From positions 143,840 through 207,839 of the forward strand of contig NZ_JAHKQL010000004.1 in the NCBI RefSeq assembly GCF_018861005.1: a DNA stretch of 64,000 nt. Direction: 5' to 3'. Under the pieces are notes generated by a model. The model was given only the letters and a program-made list of their open reading frames with translations. It made no database searches and was not told the origin of the DNA. The translations under genes were made by a program, and so were the position numbers. The DNA comes from Polaribacter vadi. Lineage in GTDB: Bacteria > Bacteroidota > Bacteroidia > Flavobacteriales > Flavobacteriaceae. Below are positions 9,289-17,894 of the stretch, one piece after another; within the stretch, counting starts at the first letter, position 1; each line of letters opens with the position of its first letter.

Positions 9289-10485
9289 TTAATTTAAGTT
9301 TAACATAAAAAGGTCAGCTGCAATTCCATCTGACAAAAACTTTCCTTTTTTTGTGGTTTTTAAAGTTTGGTTTTCAAGATACAACAATTCTTGTTGAATG
9401 TATTTTTTTGATTGATTTTCTAAATAATCAACAAACTGAACACCAAAATCATTTTTAATTTTCGCTAAAGAAACTCCCCAAATTGTTCTTAATCCTGTCA
9501 TAATATATTCATTATATCTGTCAGTTTTAGATAAAATTTCTCTTTCTATTGGTAATTGGTTTTGCTGAATTTTTTTTATATATTTTGAGTTATTTCTAAC
9601 ATTCCAACTACGTTGATTGTTACTAAAAGAATGTGCTGATGGACCAATGCCTAAATAAGGTTTACCTAACCAATAGGCAGAATTGTTTTTACTAAAAAAA
9701 CTTTCTTTACCAAAGTTTGATGTTTCATAATGTACAAAATTTGCTTTTTCTAATTCCTCAATTAAAATATTAAATTGCTCCTGTGCTTTTTCATCATCAA
9801 CATTTTTAATAATTCCTTTTTTGATAAAACTTGCTAACGGAGTTTTTTCTTCGACAGTTAAAGCATAGCTAGAAATATGTGGAATATTAAAACCCAAAAC
9901 AGTTGCTATATTTTCTTGCCATTGTTCGTTTGTACAATCTGGAATTCCGTAAATTAAATCTACAGAAATATTTTTAAAATATTTAGTTGCAGTTTGCAAA
10001 CATTTTTTTGCTTCTGATGCATTATGAGCTCTATTCATCAACTTTAAATCTTTTTCAAAAAAAGATTGCACACCAATACTCAATCTGTTTATTGGTGATT
10101 TAGAAAGTTCAATTATTTTTTCTTCGGATAAATCATCAGGATTTGCTTCGAGCGTAATTTCTGGATGTTCTACAACATTATGATTTTGATAAACAGCATT
10201 TACCAACATTTCTATTTCTTTAGTTGATAACAAACTCGGAGTTCCACCACCAAAATAAATGGTTTCTATTTTTGATTGATTTAGCTCTTCTTTTCTAATT
10301 TCAATCTCTTTAATTAAACACGAAATTAGCTCCTCTTTCTTTTTTAATGATGTAGAAAAATGGAAATCGCAATAATAACAAGCTTGTTTACAAAATGGTA
10401 TGTGAATGTAGATTCCTGAGGCCTCTCCTAACCTCTCCAAAGGAGAGGAACTGTCCTCTTTATGGAAATTTATATTTTTATCCAT
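9289..10485 (-). CDS. hemW: radical SAM heme chaperone HemW, with an N-terminal repeat-derived insertion
   Basis: HemW (once called coproporphyrinogen III oxidase-like) binds heme and a 4Fe-4S cluster and delivers heme to haemoproteins. The radical SAM motif CKQACYYC is at residues 33-40. YFGGGTPSLL, EANPDD, RLSIGVQSF and LIYGIP follow, and the HemW C-terminal domain is complete. Family members normally begin just before GIYIHIPFC. Here about 20 extra residues precede it, and a palindromic DNA repeat at 10420-10458 encodes roughly residues 10-22. The gene follows ruvC with seven bases between them. Confidence 0.93.
   Translation of the reverse strand: MDKNINFHKEDSSSPLERLGEASGIYIHIPFCKQACYYCDFHFSTSLKKKEELISCLIKEIEIRKEELNQSKIETIYFGGGTPSLLSTKEIEMLVNAVYQNHNVVEHPEITLEANPDDLSEEKIIELSKSPINRLSIGVQSFFEKDLKLMNRAHNASEAKKCLQTATKYFKNISVDLIYGIPDCTNEQWQENIATVLGFNIPHISSYALTVEEKTPLASFIKKGIIKNVDDEKAQEQFNILIEELEKANFVHYETSNFGKESFFSKNNSAYWLGKPYLGIGPSAHSFSNNQRSWNVRNNSKYIKKIQQNQLPIEREILSKTDRYNEYIMTGLRTIWGVSLAKIKNDFGVQFVDYLENQSKKYIQQELLYLENQTLKTTKKGKFLSDGIAADLFMLNLN
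10420..10458 (-). repeat. palindromic repeat element inside hemW (in frame)
   Basis: Contains CCTCTCC twice in direct orientation (10422-10428 and 10432-10438); the second copy forms a perfect 7-bp hairpin with GGAGAGG at 10442-10448. On the minus strand it reads through as SSPLERLGEA within HemW. It is related to the element at 10532-10557, which lies in the opposite orientation. Confidence 0.7.
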
Positions 10486-10492
10486 TAAATTG

Positions 10493-11092
10493 TTATTTCT
10501 TCTTCCTTAAGTTTATTGTAAGAGAATTTTTTGATCCCCCTTTGGGGATTTGGGAGCTATTCTGTTTTACAAAACTTGCCCAACCCGAATAATTTTTACC
10601 ACCAACAACTTTTCCTGAATTATAATAATGGCAAACTGCAGCTGCCAAACCATCTGTAGCATCTAAATTTTTAGGCAAAGTTTTTAAATTCAATAACGAT
10701 TTTAGCATTAAAGCTACTTGTTCTTTACTTGCATTTCCATTTCCTGTAATTGCCATTTTAATTTTCTTTGGCAAATACTCTGTAATTGGCACTTCTCTAG
10801 ATAAACCTGCAGCCATTGCAACACCTTGTGCTCTACCTAACTTTAGCATAGATTGTACATTTTTACCAAAAAAAGGTGCTTCAATAGCAATTTCATCTGG
10901 ATGATAGGTATCTATTAATTCTACAGTTCTTTCAAAAATGAGTTTTAATTTTAGGTAATGGTCGTCGTATTTTTTTAAGATCAATTCATTCATTTGAATA
11001 AATTCCATCTTTTTACCCACAACTTTTATGATACCAAAACCCATAATTGTTGTTCCAGGATCTATGCCTAAAATTATTTTTTCTATTGCCAA
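10493..11092 (-). CDS. ruvC: crossover junction endodeoxyribonuclease RuvC
   Basis: Resolves Holliday junctions together with RuvAB. The RNase H-like fold is visible: LGIDPGTT with the first catalytic Asp near residue 10, IEAPFFGKN with the Glu near residue 69, and the C-terminal DATDGLAAAVCHYY with the last acidic residues. The flavobacterial tail GKVVGGKNYSGWASFVK follows. The last 20 residues are atypical because a palindromic repeat at 10532-10557 encodes about residues 179-187. A 43-residue membrane protein gene lies four bases upstream. Confidence 0.95.
   Translation of the reverse strand: MAIEKIILGIDPGTTIMGFGIIKVVGKKMEFIQMNELILKKYDDHYLKLKLIFERTVELIDTYHPDEIAIEAPFFGKNVQSMLKLGRAQGVAMAAGLSREVPITEYLPKKIKMAITGNGNASKEQVALMLKSLLNLKTLPKNLDATDGLAAAVCHYYNSGKVVGGKNYSGWASFVKQNSSQIPKGGSKNSLTINLRKKK
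10532..10557 (+). repeat. palindromic repeat element inside the 3' end of ruvC (in frame)
   Basis: ATCCCC at 10534-10539 pairs with GGGGAT at 10544-10549 around a CTTT loop, followed by TTGGGAGCT. Read on the plus strand, it matches the pattern of the hemW element read on the minus strand (CTCC-TTT-GGAG, then TTAGG or TTGGG, then AG). RuvC reads through it as SQIPKGGSK. Confidence 0.65.
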
Positions 11093-11096
11093 TTAT

Positions 11097-11228
11097 TTAG
11101 AATAAAGAATTTAAAAGTGATTCTGCATTAAACCATAAAAATAAAGCCAATGCTAATAATAAAATTAAAAAAAGCCCTTTTGTAGGTTTTGTTTTTTTTT
11201 GTCTTCCAAATTTTCTTTTGAACTCCAT
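11097..11228 (-). CDS. 43-residue single-span membrane protein upstream of ruvC
   Basis: A short frame from an ATG at 11226-11228 to a TAA ending four bases before the ruvC start. The product has a basic, Lys-rich N-terminal half (FKRKFGRQKKTKPTKG) and one membrane helix rich in Leu and Phe (about residues 19-36), consistent with an N-in single-pass protein by the positive-inside rule. Its position suggests that it is the first gene of the ruvC-hemW-cyclase transcript. I recall similar short proteins beside ruvC in other flavobacteria but cannot check it here. The function is unknown. Confidence 0.6.
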   Translation of the reverse strand: MEFKRKFGRQKKTKPTKGLFLILLLALALFLWFNAESLLNSLF

Positions 11229-11333
11229 TTTTACTTGAATTATTTCTTATTAATTTTAAAAGTTCTTACTGCAACGTTTACAAACTAAAAATATTAGATT
11301 TTTCATTGAAATCTATTTTTAGAAAACTTTTAA

Positions 11334-12029
11334 CTACTTTTTAGTTGCTCTTAGCATTTCTCTTTTTCCTGGTGGGCCTGCTAATCTTTCTACTGTAAAA
11401 CCAACAGTTTGCATTGCTCTTCTAACACTACCTTTTGCAGAATATGTTGTTAAGACTCCTTCTTTTTTTAATGCTTTATACATTTTTAAGAAAATAGCTT
11501 CTGTCCATAACTCTGGTTGATTAGTAGCCCCAAAAGCATCAAAATAAATAATGTCAAATTTATTTACATCTTCTATTTGCTCAAAGAATTGTTTCCTTTT
11601 TGTGAGCTTAAAATCATCAGAAATCAACTGTTTTTCATCCCAAGAAACTGAATGTATTTTATCAAATTCTGGTTGATATTCTGTTGCTTTTAATTCTGAA
11701 ACATAATTTAGCTTCTGGATTTCATCATCTAAAACAGGATAAGCTTCTACACCCACATAATTAACTTTTAAACTCTTTTTTTTACCTTCTAAAAAAGTAA
11801 TAAAAGCATTTAAACCAGTGCCAAAACCAATTTCTAAGATAGAAATTTCGCCTTCTGTTTTTTTATCAGAATTAGAAATAAAATCAGCATAAAAATGCTC
11901 TAAACCTGCTTTTATAAAAACGTGATATGCCTCTTGTATAGCTCCGTGTTTAGAATGGTATTGTTCATTCCAATCTGGTAAATGTATGGATGTTGATCCA
12001 TCAGAAGTTATTATTATTTCTCTCTTCAC
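11334..12029 (-). CDS. mnmD: tRNA U34 methyltransferase MnmD (DUF752 family)
   Basis: Catalyses the SAM-dependent last step of mnm5(s2)U formation at the tRNA wobble position. It is the methyltransferase half of E. coli MnmC, found here as a stand-alone protein of 231 residues. Family marks are the N-terminal TSDGSTSIHLPDWNEQYHSKHGA, the SAM-binding ILEIGFGTGLNAF, FDIIYFDAFGA and WTEAIF, and the C-terminal GFTVERLAGPPGKREMLRA. Its start codon overlaps the stop of the upstream cytochrome-like gene, so the three genes 11334-12960 form an operon. Confidence 0.92.
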   Translation of the reverse strand: MKREIIITSDGSTSIHLPDWNEQYHSKHGAIQEAYHVFIKAGLEHFYADFISNSDKKTEGEISILEIGFGTGLNAFITFLEGKKKSLKVNYVGVEAYPVLDDEIQKLNYVSELKATEYQPEFDKIHSVSWDEKQLISDDFKLTKRKQFFEQIEDVNKFDIIYFDAFGATNQPELWTEAIFLKMYKALKKEGVLTTYSAKGSVRRAMQTVGFTVERLAGPPGKREMLRATKK

Positions 12030-12454
12030 TACTCTTTAATCAATAGTTTTTTTATTTTAGGAATAGGACCAATACAAGTTGTTTTATGACAAGCTATACA
12101 ACTGTTAATTGTGTTATTATAACTTATTTTTAAAGAATCTTTTGGCGACTCAAAAAGCATTTCGTAATTCTTTAAGTAAAATTGAGAAAACCCTTTAAAG
12201 GCTGCGTTTCTATCTGTAGAATCTGTAAGTTTTGCTGTATGAATATTTAAAAATTCTTGATTAAATTTTTCAGGAAACTTGCCCTCTAAAATCAACTTTT
12301 TGTTTTCTAAATTTTCTGCATACATTTTAAGCATTAAAGCAGCCATTTCTGACTGCTTGTATTCTTTATTCTCTGTAACTACTACTTTGTCTTGTTTTTT
12401 TTGAGAACAAGATAAAGTGAGTAAAAACAGTAAAAAACAAAATGATTGCTTCAT
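12029..12454 (-). CDS. lipoprotein with a single c-type heme motif
   Basis: 141 residues. The N-terminus is a lipoprotein signal (LFLLTLSC, Cys at about residue 16), so the protein is anchored in a membrane on the periplasmic side. A helical domain follows, and near the C-terminus there is one CIACH heme-attachment motif (CxxCH), then an extra Cys-containing segment. It resembles small monoheme cytochrome-like proteins. No Met ligand is obvious after the motif. It overlaps both neighbours by one base, DUF4920 upstream and mnmD downstream. Confidence 0.65.
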   Translation of the reverse strand: MKQSFCFLLFLLTLSCSQKKQDKVVVTENKEYKQSEMAALMLKMYAENLENKKLILEGKFPEKFNQEFLNIHTAKLTDSTDRNAAFKGFSQFYLKNYEMLFESPKDSLKISYNNTINSCIACHKTTCIGPIPKIKKLLIKE

Positions 12455-12960
12455 TATTTTTTCATTAAAACACCATTTGCTTCAAAAGCAAATTCTTTTT
12501 TAGGTGCTGTAATTTTAGCTATTTCTTCTTCAGATTTACCTGCATCTTCTGCATAGTGTTTTAACTCATCTACAGAAGTTTCTTTTAAAAATGCTTTACC
12601 TTCTACAATAACTTCTCTGTCTTTAGAATCTAAAGGCATAAAAAAACCATAGTCTTTAAAACGTACCATAGTTTCAGTTTCGCCAACAGGTAATTTCATC
12701 CAACATCCTTTTTTAGAACAAACATCATTAATTTTAGATGCAAATTTTACGTTTAAAGTATCACCAATACTTAATGTATTAAATTTTGCCAACATTTCAT
12801 CTGAAGACATTGCTTTATCCGAAGTAATTTTATCACCAAAAGAATCGAAATTCATTGCCAATTTTTCTTCTTTAACCTCTGTAGTTTTTTCTTCTTTTCC
12901 TTTTTTACAAGCTGTAAATACTAAAAGGAATACTGCACAAAATTTTATTAAATTTTTCAT
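12454..12960 (-). CDS. DUF4920 lipoprotein
   Basis: 168 residues from the ATG at 12960. The lipobox VFTAC places the lipidated Cys near residue 17, followed by a charged linker. The domain has the DUF4920 pattern: FGDKI near its start, VNVKF-like strands, CSKKGCWMKL with two cysteines, and VRFKDYGFFMPLD. This OB-like domain is common in Bacteroidota lipoproteins and its function is unknown. A minus-strand TAnnTTTG box at 12987-12994 precedes the chosen start and excludes the longer frame to 12987. First gene of the mnmD operon. Confidence 0.82.
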   Translation of the reverse strand: MKNLIKFCAVFLLVFTACKKGKEEKTTEVKEEKLAMNFDSFGDKITSDKAMSSDEMLAKFNTLSIGDTLNVKFASKINDVCSKKGCWMKLPVGETETMVRFKDYGFFMPLDSKDREVIVEGKAFLKETSVDELKHYAEDAGKSEEEIAKITAPKKEFAFEANGVLMKK

Positions 12961-12986
12961 CTTATATTTTTTTAATGGATTCATCA

Positions 12987-12994
12987 CAAAAGTA
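12987..12994 (-). promoter_or_regulatory. Bacteroidota -7 box for the DUF4920-cytochrome-mnmD operon
   Basis: TACTTTTG on the minus strand, a full TAnnTTTG match, 27 bases before the ATG at 12960. It argues for that start over the longer in-frame one. Confidence 0.5.
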
Positions 12995-13049
12995 CTAAAT
13001 TTAATAAGAAATGTGAATTTACTTATGAGTTTTGAATAAATAAATTGCG

Positions 13050-13057
13050 TACATTTG
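13050..13057 (+). promoter_or_regulatory. Bacteroidota -7 box for the aminotransferase gene
   Basis: TACATTTG, a full match to TAnnTTTG, 21 bases before the ATG at 13079. A TTTG at 13031-13034 may serve as the -33 element, although the spacing of 15 bases is short. Confidence 0.45.
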
Positions 13058-13078
13058 CTTTTACATAATCAACAAAAA

Positions 13079-14134
13079 ATGACATCAAGCATAGAAATTC
13101 AACGTGTTAAAAATTCGAAGATAGCTTCTGTAGATTTTGATAATTTACCTTTTGGAAGTGTATATTCTGACCATATGTTAACTTGCGATTTTGTAAATGG
13201 CAAATGGCAAGAACCTAAAATTGTGCCTTTTGCACCTATAACCTTAGACCCTTCTGCAAAGATTTTTCATTATGGGCAGTCTATTTTTGAAGGTATGAAA
13301 GCCTATAAAGATGCAGATGAAAATGTGATGCTTTTTAGACCTTTAGATAACTGTAAACGTTTAAACAAATCTGCTGAGCGTTTGGTAATTCCGCAAATTC
13401 CTGAAGATATTTTTATGGACGGATTAAAGGCATTATTAGAAGTTGATAGTGATTGGATACCTACAAACGACGGAAGTTCTTTATACATAAGGCCTTTTAT
13501 GTTTGCTTCTGGTAATGGTTTTCATGCATCACCTGCAGACGCTTATAAGTTTATTATTTGTTCTGCTCCTTCTGGACCTTATTTTGCAGGTAAAGTAAAG
13601 GTTTTAATCGAAGAAAAATATGCACGTGCTGCAAATGGTGGTGTTGGTTATGCTAAAGCTGGTGGTAATTACGCTGCACAATTTTACCCAACACAATTGG
13701 CTATAGATAAAGGTTACAATCAAGTAATTTGGACAGATGATAACTCGCACCAATTTATTGAAGAAGCTGGTGCAATGAATATTTTTGTAAGAATTAATGA
13801 TACTTTAATTACAAGCCCAACAAGCGATAGAATTCTTGACGGAATTACCCGTAAAAGTATTTTACAAATTGCAGAAGATAATGGAATTGACACCGAAATT
13901 AGAAAAATTTCTGTTGGTGAAGTTGTAGAAGCTGCTAAAAATGGTAGTTTAAAGGAAATGTTTGGTGCAGGAACTGCTGCTGTAATATCTCCAATTTCTG
14001 GTTTTGGTTATAATGATAGTGATTTTGATTTACCAGAATTAGAAAACCCTTATGCTGCTCAATTAAAAAAATTAATTACTGACATACAAACTAATAAAAC
14101 AGAAGACCCTTATGGTTGGAGAGTTTTTGTATAA
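13079..14134 (+). CDS. ilvE: branched-chain amino acid aminotransferase
   Basis: PLP enzyme of fold type IV that interconverts Leu, Ile and Val with their 2-oxo acids. 351 residues, typical of the BCAT type found in Bacteroidota and eukaryotes. Visible features are FGSVYSDHML, FHYGQSIFEGMKAY, the PLP-lysine region GYAKAGGNYAAQ near residue 195, the EEAGAMNIF strand, and LDGITRKSIL. GAGTAAVISPI is also present. The frame extends to 13055, but the promoter box and family length favour the ATG at 13079. A strong terminator follows. Confidence 0.94.
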   Translation: MTSSIEIQRVKNSKIASVDFDNLPFGSVYSDHMLTCDFVNGKWQEPKIVPFAPITLDPSAKIFHYGQSIFEGMKAYKDADENVMLFRPLDNCKRLNKSAERLVIPQIPEDIFMDGLKALLEVDSDWIPTNDGSSLYIRPFMFASGNGFHASPADAYKFIICSAPSGPYFAGKVKVLIEEKYARAANGGVGYAKAGGNYAAQFYPTQLAIDKGYNQVIWTDDNSHQFIEEAGAMNIFVRINDTLITSPTSDRILDGITRKSILQIAEDNGIDTEIRKISVGEVVEAAKNGSLKEMFGAGTAAVISPISGFGYNDSDFDLPELENPYAAQLKKLITDIQTNKTEDPYGWRVFV

Positions 14135-14155
14135 AGTAATATTTAAATAAATTCT

Positions 14156-14187
14156 AAAAGCATCAACTTAATGTTGATGCTTTTTTT
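14156..14187 (+). terminator. rho-independent terminator after ilvE
   Basis: AGCATCAAC (14159-14167) pairs perfectly with GTTGATGCT (14173-14181) around a 5-base loop, followed by a run of T. Confidence 0.85.
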
Positions 14188-14213
14188 GTAGCTTTAAAAT
14201 CTAATTTTTCTTT

Positions 14214-15167
14214 ATGAAATTATTCTTAACATTTTTAAGCATCTTCCTTTTTACTTCTTGTAAGCAACAAAACAAAGTAGCAAAAAACTTAAAAAATAAA
14301 GCAAGACACAACCAATATGTAACAATTCTAGGAGTTGCACAAGATGGAGGCTACCCACATATAGGCTGCCAAAAACAATGTTGTAAAAACTTTTACAATG
14401 ATGTAAATGAAAGAAAAAGTGTAGTTTCTTTGGGTTTGGTTGATATAGAAAATCAACAAAAATATTTATTTGATGCTACACCAGATTTACACACACAACT
14501 AGCTACATTAGAACAACATCATCTAAAAAAAGAAAAAATTATTGATGGAGTATTTTTAACGCACGCACATATTGGTCATTATACAGGTTTAATGTATTTT
14601 GGTAGAGAAGCCTATGGTAAAACTAATATTCCTGTTTTTGCGATGCCTAAAATGACATCATTTTTAAAAAACAATGGTCCTTGGAGTCAATTGGTGTCTT
14701 TAAAAAATATTAAACTTAAAAAATTACAAAACGATTCTACAATTGTACTAAGTAATAAATTAAAAGTAACTCCTTTTTTAGTACCACATAGAGATGAATT
14801 TTCTGAAACTGTAGGCTATAAAATTGAAGGGAATAATAAATCTATTTTATTTATACCAGATGTTGATAAATGGCATAAATGGAAACACTCTATAATTGAA
14901 GAAGTTAAAAAAGTAGATTATGCCTTTTTAGATGCTACTTTTCTAAATCAGCATGAAGTTAAAAGAGCGATGTCTGAAGTACCACATCCATTTATTGAAG
15001 AAACTGTAAGGTTATTTGTTAATGAGGCCATAACAACTAAAAATAAAATATATTTTATACACTATAATCATACAAACCCAACTCTGCAAGAGAATAGCCC
15101 TGCAAGAAAAGAAATAGAAAAATTAGGCTTTCATTTTGCTGATGAAGGCATGCAATTTCAGTTGTAA
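14214..15167 (+). CDS. PqqB-like metallo-beta-lactamase-fold lipoprotein
   Basis: 317 residues. An N-terminal lipobox (FLFTSC, Cys 16) points to membrane anchoring. The domain opens with LGVAQDGGYPHIGCQKQCC, close to the start of PqqB-type proteins. The MBL metal motif appears as LTHAHIGHYTGL (HxHxxH) near residue 115, and later ligands as VPHRDE and PDVDKW, with HYNHTNP near the C-terminus. No other pqq genes are nearby, so a role in PQQ synthesis is unlikely. The probable function is a hydrolase or oxygenase of unknown substrate. It ends 11 bases before the convergent EEP gene. Confidence 0.8.
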   Translation: MKLFLTFLSIFLFTSCKQQNKVAKNLKNKARHNQYVTILGVAQDGGYPHIGCQKQCCKNFYNDVNERKSVVSLGLVDIENQQKYLFDATPDLHTQLATLEQHHLKKEKIIDGVFLTHAHIGHYTGLMYFGREAYGKTNIPVFAMPKMTSFLKNNGPWSQLVSLKNIKLKKLQNDSTIVLSNKLKVTPFLVPHRDEFSETVGYKIEGNNKSILFIPDVDKWHKWKHSIIEEVKKVDYAFLDATFLNQHEVKRAMSEVPHPFIEETVRLFVNEAITTKNKIYFIHYNHTNPTLQENSPARKEIEKLGFHFADEGMQFQL

Positions 15168-15177
15168 ATGTTGCCTT

Positions 15178-16155
15178 TTATTTTAATTTAAATTCCATAA
15201 AAACTGGTAAATGATCTGAAGCTTGTTCAAATTCATTCAATACTTTTCCTGAAATATATTCTATTGAGTTTTTGGTATAAAAAATATAATCGATTCTTTT
15301 TACAGGCGCTTTAGAATCAAAAGTATTCTTAATATCTGATTGATTAAAAGCCGCATTTCCAATATCTTTTAATGCAAACATTTTTTGAATAATAGCATCT
15401 TTATCTCTGGCTTCAGAATTAAAATCACCTAATAAAATTGTAGGATAGTCTTTTTTATATTGATTGAATAATTTTAAAACCTCATCAAATTGTTTAACTC
15501 TGGTAACTTTATCAAAAGCTTCTAAATGAATATTTATTAAAACAACTTCTTGTTTGTTTAAAGTAACTTTTACTATTTGTGCCAAACGATCTAAATAAAA
15601 AGCATTTCTATGAAAAGGTGCATCTGCAACTCTTTGCAAAACAAATCTCTGTTGATCTTTTAAAGGATATTTACTAATAATAGATTGCCCTGAAACCACT
15701 TTACCAAAATGCATAGAAATGGGCCAATAAGGAAAGGGTAAATAACGTTTGTCCCAATTAACAGCTTTTGCTCTAAAACCATAACCCAAATTGGCTATTT
15801 CTTGTTCTTGATTTATGTTATAAGAACGAGAAGCATCATAATCGATTTCTTGAAATGCAATAATGTCTGGATTGATCTTTTTTGTTTCTGATAAAACTTT
15901 CTTCAAATTCGTATCAAACAAAGACTTTGGTTTTGCAACAGGCAAGTTATTCGTCATTCCACTTAAATAACCAATATTATAAGTAACAATGCTAAAAATA
16001 GAATCATTTTCTGTTTTTTGATCGGCATTTATAACATTTAAATCTTCATACTCACTTTCGTTTAAGGTAGATGATGAAGCCCAAAAAAAGAAAAGTACAC
16101 AGGCTACTATCAACAGTAAAAAAAATCGAAAAATAATTTTAAAAAAACGTTTCAT
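15178..16155 (-). CDS. membrane-anchored endonuclease/exonuclease/phosphatase (EEP) family protein
   Basis: 325 residues. A basic N-terminus and one membrane helix (residues 7-27) anchor it. The EEP fold follows: VTYNIGYL (metal-binding Asn), IIAFQEIDY (Glu), INIHLEAFDK, ILLGDFNSEARD and the final SDHLPVFMEF (Asp-His pair). Relatives act on phosphodiesters of nucleic acids, inositides or sphingolipids, and the sequence does not say which. Its start overlaps the stop of the MscS gene by one base, so the two are co-expressed. Confidence 0.85.
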   Translation of the reverse strand: MKRFFKIIFRFFLLLIVACVLFFFWASSSTLNESEYEDLNVINADQKTENDSIFSIVTYNIGYLSGMTNNLPVAKPKSLFDTNLKKVLSETKKINPDIIAFQEIDYDASRSYNINQEQEIANLGYGFRAKAVNWDKRYLPFPYWPISMHFGKVVSGQSIISKYPLKDQQRFVLQRVADAPFHRNAFYLDRLAQIVKVTLNKQEVVLINIHLEAFDKVTRVKQFDEVLKLFNQYKKDYPTILLGDFNSEARDKDAIIQKMFALKDIGNAAFNQSDIKNTFDSKAPVKRIDYIFYTKNSIEYISGKVLNEFEQASDHLPVFMEFKLK

Positions 16156-17795
16156 TAGCTTTCTGGTGTATTTTCTGGTGGAGTATCATTTCTAAAATTC
16201 TCTAAAACTTTATCTAAAGAATTTTTTATTTTTTCTTTATCTGTATTGTATTTTGGTGACAAGTTACTTTTATCTGGAAATTGCTCAATAGATACAGTTG
16301 TAGACGGAAATGCGAACTCTACACCCAATTCTGCTGCTAATTTTAAAATAGCCATATGCAATCTGTGTTTTGATGATTGTTCTGTGCTCCAAGCCAAACT
16401 TTTAAAATAAACATTCATCATTACCAACAAAGCAGAATCTCCAAAACCTGTAAACTCTACATTATAAGAATCAGATTTTGTTTCTGGATGTTCTTTAATA
16501 ATAATACGAACTCCGTTTACAAAAGCCTCAATTAATTCTGGTGGTGTATCATAACGCAATCCTAAATTTGTGTTGTAACGTCTGTACAAACGCAAACCAC
16601 TATTGTTAATTACCATTTCTGCTAATTTACTGTTTGGAATTTGATACACAGTTGTATCTGCAGCTCTAACTCTTGTAGATCTAAAACCAACTTCTTCTAC
16701 TGTACCTGTAACTTCGCCTGCAGAGATCCAATCATCTATATGAAAAGGTTTGTCTAAAAATATGGCAACTGTACCAATAAAGTTTTTTACGGTATCTTGA
16801 GAGGCTAATGCAAAAGCTAAACCTCCAATTGTAGCACCTGCTAAAATAGTTGTTGTATCTACACCAAATAATTGCAAAACTTTAAAGAAACCAAAAATTA
16901 ATACAACACCTGTTAATAAATTATTTAAAATTGGCACTAATTGGTCATCTAATCTATTATCTGTTTTTGAGGTAAATTCTTCATAAATCTTCATTATAAC
17001 TTTAACCAGCTTTAAGAAAACATAAATCCAAAAAACAGTTTCTGCAATATTTATGGCTAAAAACACCCATTTATTTACAGTTAAAGAAAATTGTAAAGAC
17101 GGAAAAATAGTATCTATAAATTTTATAGCAACTAACAAACTTATAGGGTGTGCTAACTTTTTTAGTACTGTATTTATGGCTAAACTAGAATTACTTTTAG
17201 TTATATAATGTTGTAGTTTTTGTAAAATAGAATAAGTAATTTTCTTAAAGATTAAGAAGATTACAAAAGCTAAAATAAATAAAATGATAACTGCTACAAA
17301 TTGCCACAACTCAATGCCTAACACTTTTGTATAACCCGAATTCGGAATAAAATCCTGAAACTTATCTACATACCAAGGAAAAACTTCTTTGTAAATTCTA
17401 TCTATACTTGCTACAGTTTCTGAAGAATAGTACCAACTATTTTCTACCTTTTCTACATAGATACTTGGCATTCTTTGAGGAAACAAAACATACTTTTCTT
17501 TTGAGTTATAATCTAAGGTATCTTTATAATTAGCATTTGTTGGCAACCTATTAAAATCTATAAATAAACCTTTACCATCTAAAACTTTTTTAATTTTTAT
17601 TGCTTTTTCTATTGCTGTTTTTTCTGGTAAACCTAAGATAGTTTTTGCAGCTTTTTTTGGTTGATAAGAATCGTTTTGCAAAAAATAAATATGCGTATAA
17701 ACCGCTGATTTTGGACTACTTAAGTCCACCTTAACAATCTCTTGCGCATTTACTAAAAAAGATAAAAAATAGATTAGAACAAGTAGTTTTTTCAT
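16155..17795 (-). CDS. MscS-family mechanosensitive ion channel
   Basis: 546 residues. A signal peptide (cleaved near NAQE) is followed by a periplasmic domain to about residue 165 and then several membrane helices. The MscS pore and beta domain are clear: ATTILAGATIGGLAFALASQ (TM3) near residue 310, then a KNFIGTVAIFLDKPFHIDDW stretch, then VEEVGFRSTRVR. A C-terminal alpha/beta cage domain follows. Its job is to release solutes on hypo-osmotic shock. A TAnnTTTG box at 17832-17839 lies upstream on the same strand. It heads a two-gene unit with the EEP protein. Confidence 0.92.
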   Translation of the reverse strand: MKKLLVLIYFLSFLVNAQEIVKVDLSSPKSAVYTHIYFLQNDSYQPKKAAKTILGLPEKTAIEKAIKIKKVLDGKGLFIDFNRLPTNANYKDTLDYNSKEKYVLFPQRMPSIYVEKVENSWYYSSETVASIDRIYKEVFPWYVDKFQDFIPNSGYTKVLGIELWQFVAVIILFILAFVIFLIFKKITYSILQKLQHYITKSNSSLAINTVLKKLAHPISLLVAIKFIDTIFPSLQFSLTVNKWVFLAINIAETVFWIYVFLKLVKVIMKIYEEFTSKTDNRLDDQLVPILNNLLTGVVLIFGFFKVLQLFGVDTTTILAGATIGGLAFALASQDTVKNFIGTVAIFLDKPFHIDDWISAGEVTGTVEEVGFRSTRVRAADTTVYQIPNSKLAEMVINNSGLRLYRRYNTNLGLRYDTPPELIEAFVNGVRIIIKEHPETKSDSYNVEFTGFGDSALLVMMNVYFKSLAWSTEQSSKHRLHMAILKLAAELGVEFAFPSTTVSIEQFPDKSNLSPKYNTDKEKIKNSLDKVLENFRNDTPPENTPES

Positions 17796-17831
17796 AAGAG
17801 TAATTTGTTAAGCAGCTGTTAAATAATAAAA

Positions 17832-17839
17832 CAAATTTA
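17832..17839 (-). promoter_or_regulatory. Bacteroidota -7 box for the MscS-EEP operon
   Basis: TAAATTTG on the minus strand, a full TAnnTTTG match, 37 bases before the start codon at 17795. Confidence 0.5.
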
Positions 17840-17894
17840 AACCTTTTAATTTTTTTGATGTCAAAGAAGCGTAACAAAAAAATAATTTAAAATC

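Noticed and set aside
10413..10485. Frameshift or wrong start as the cause of the odd HemW N-terminus
   Set aside because: The frame is continuous from the ATG at 10485 through the palindromic element into the conserved motif, so an in-frame insertion explains it better.
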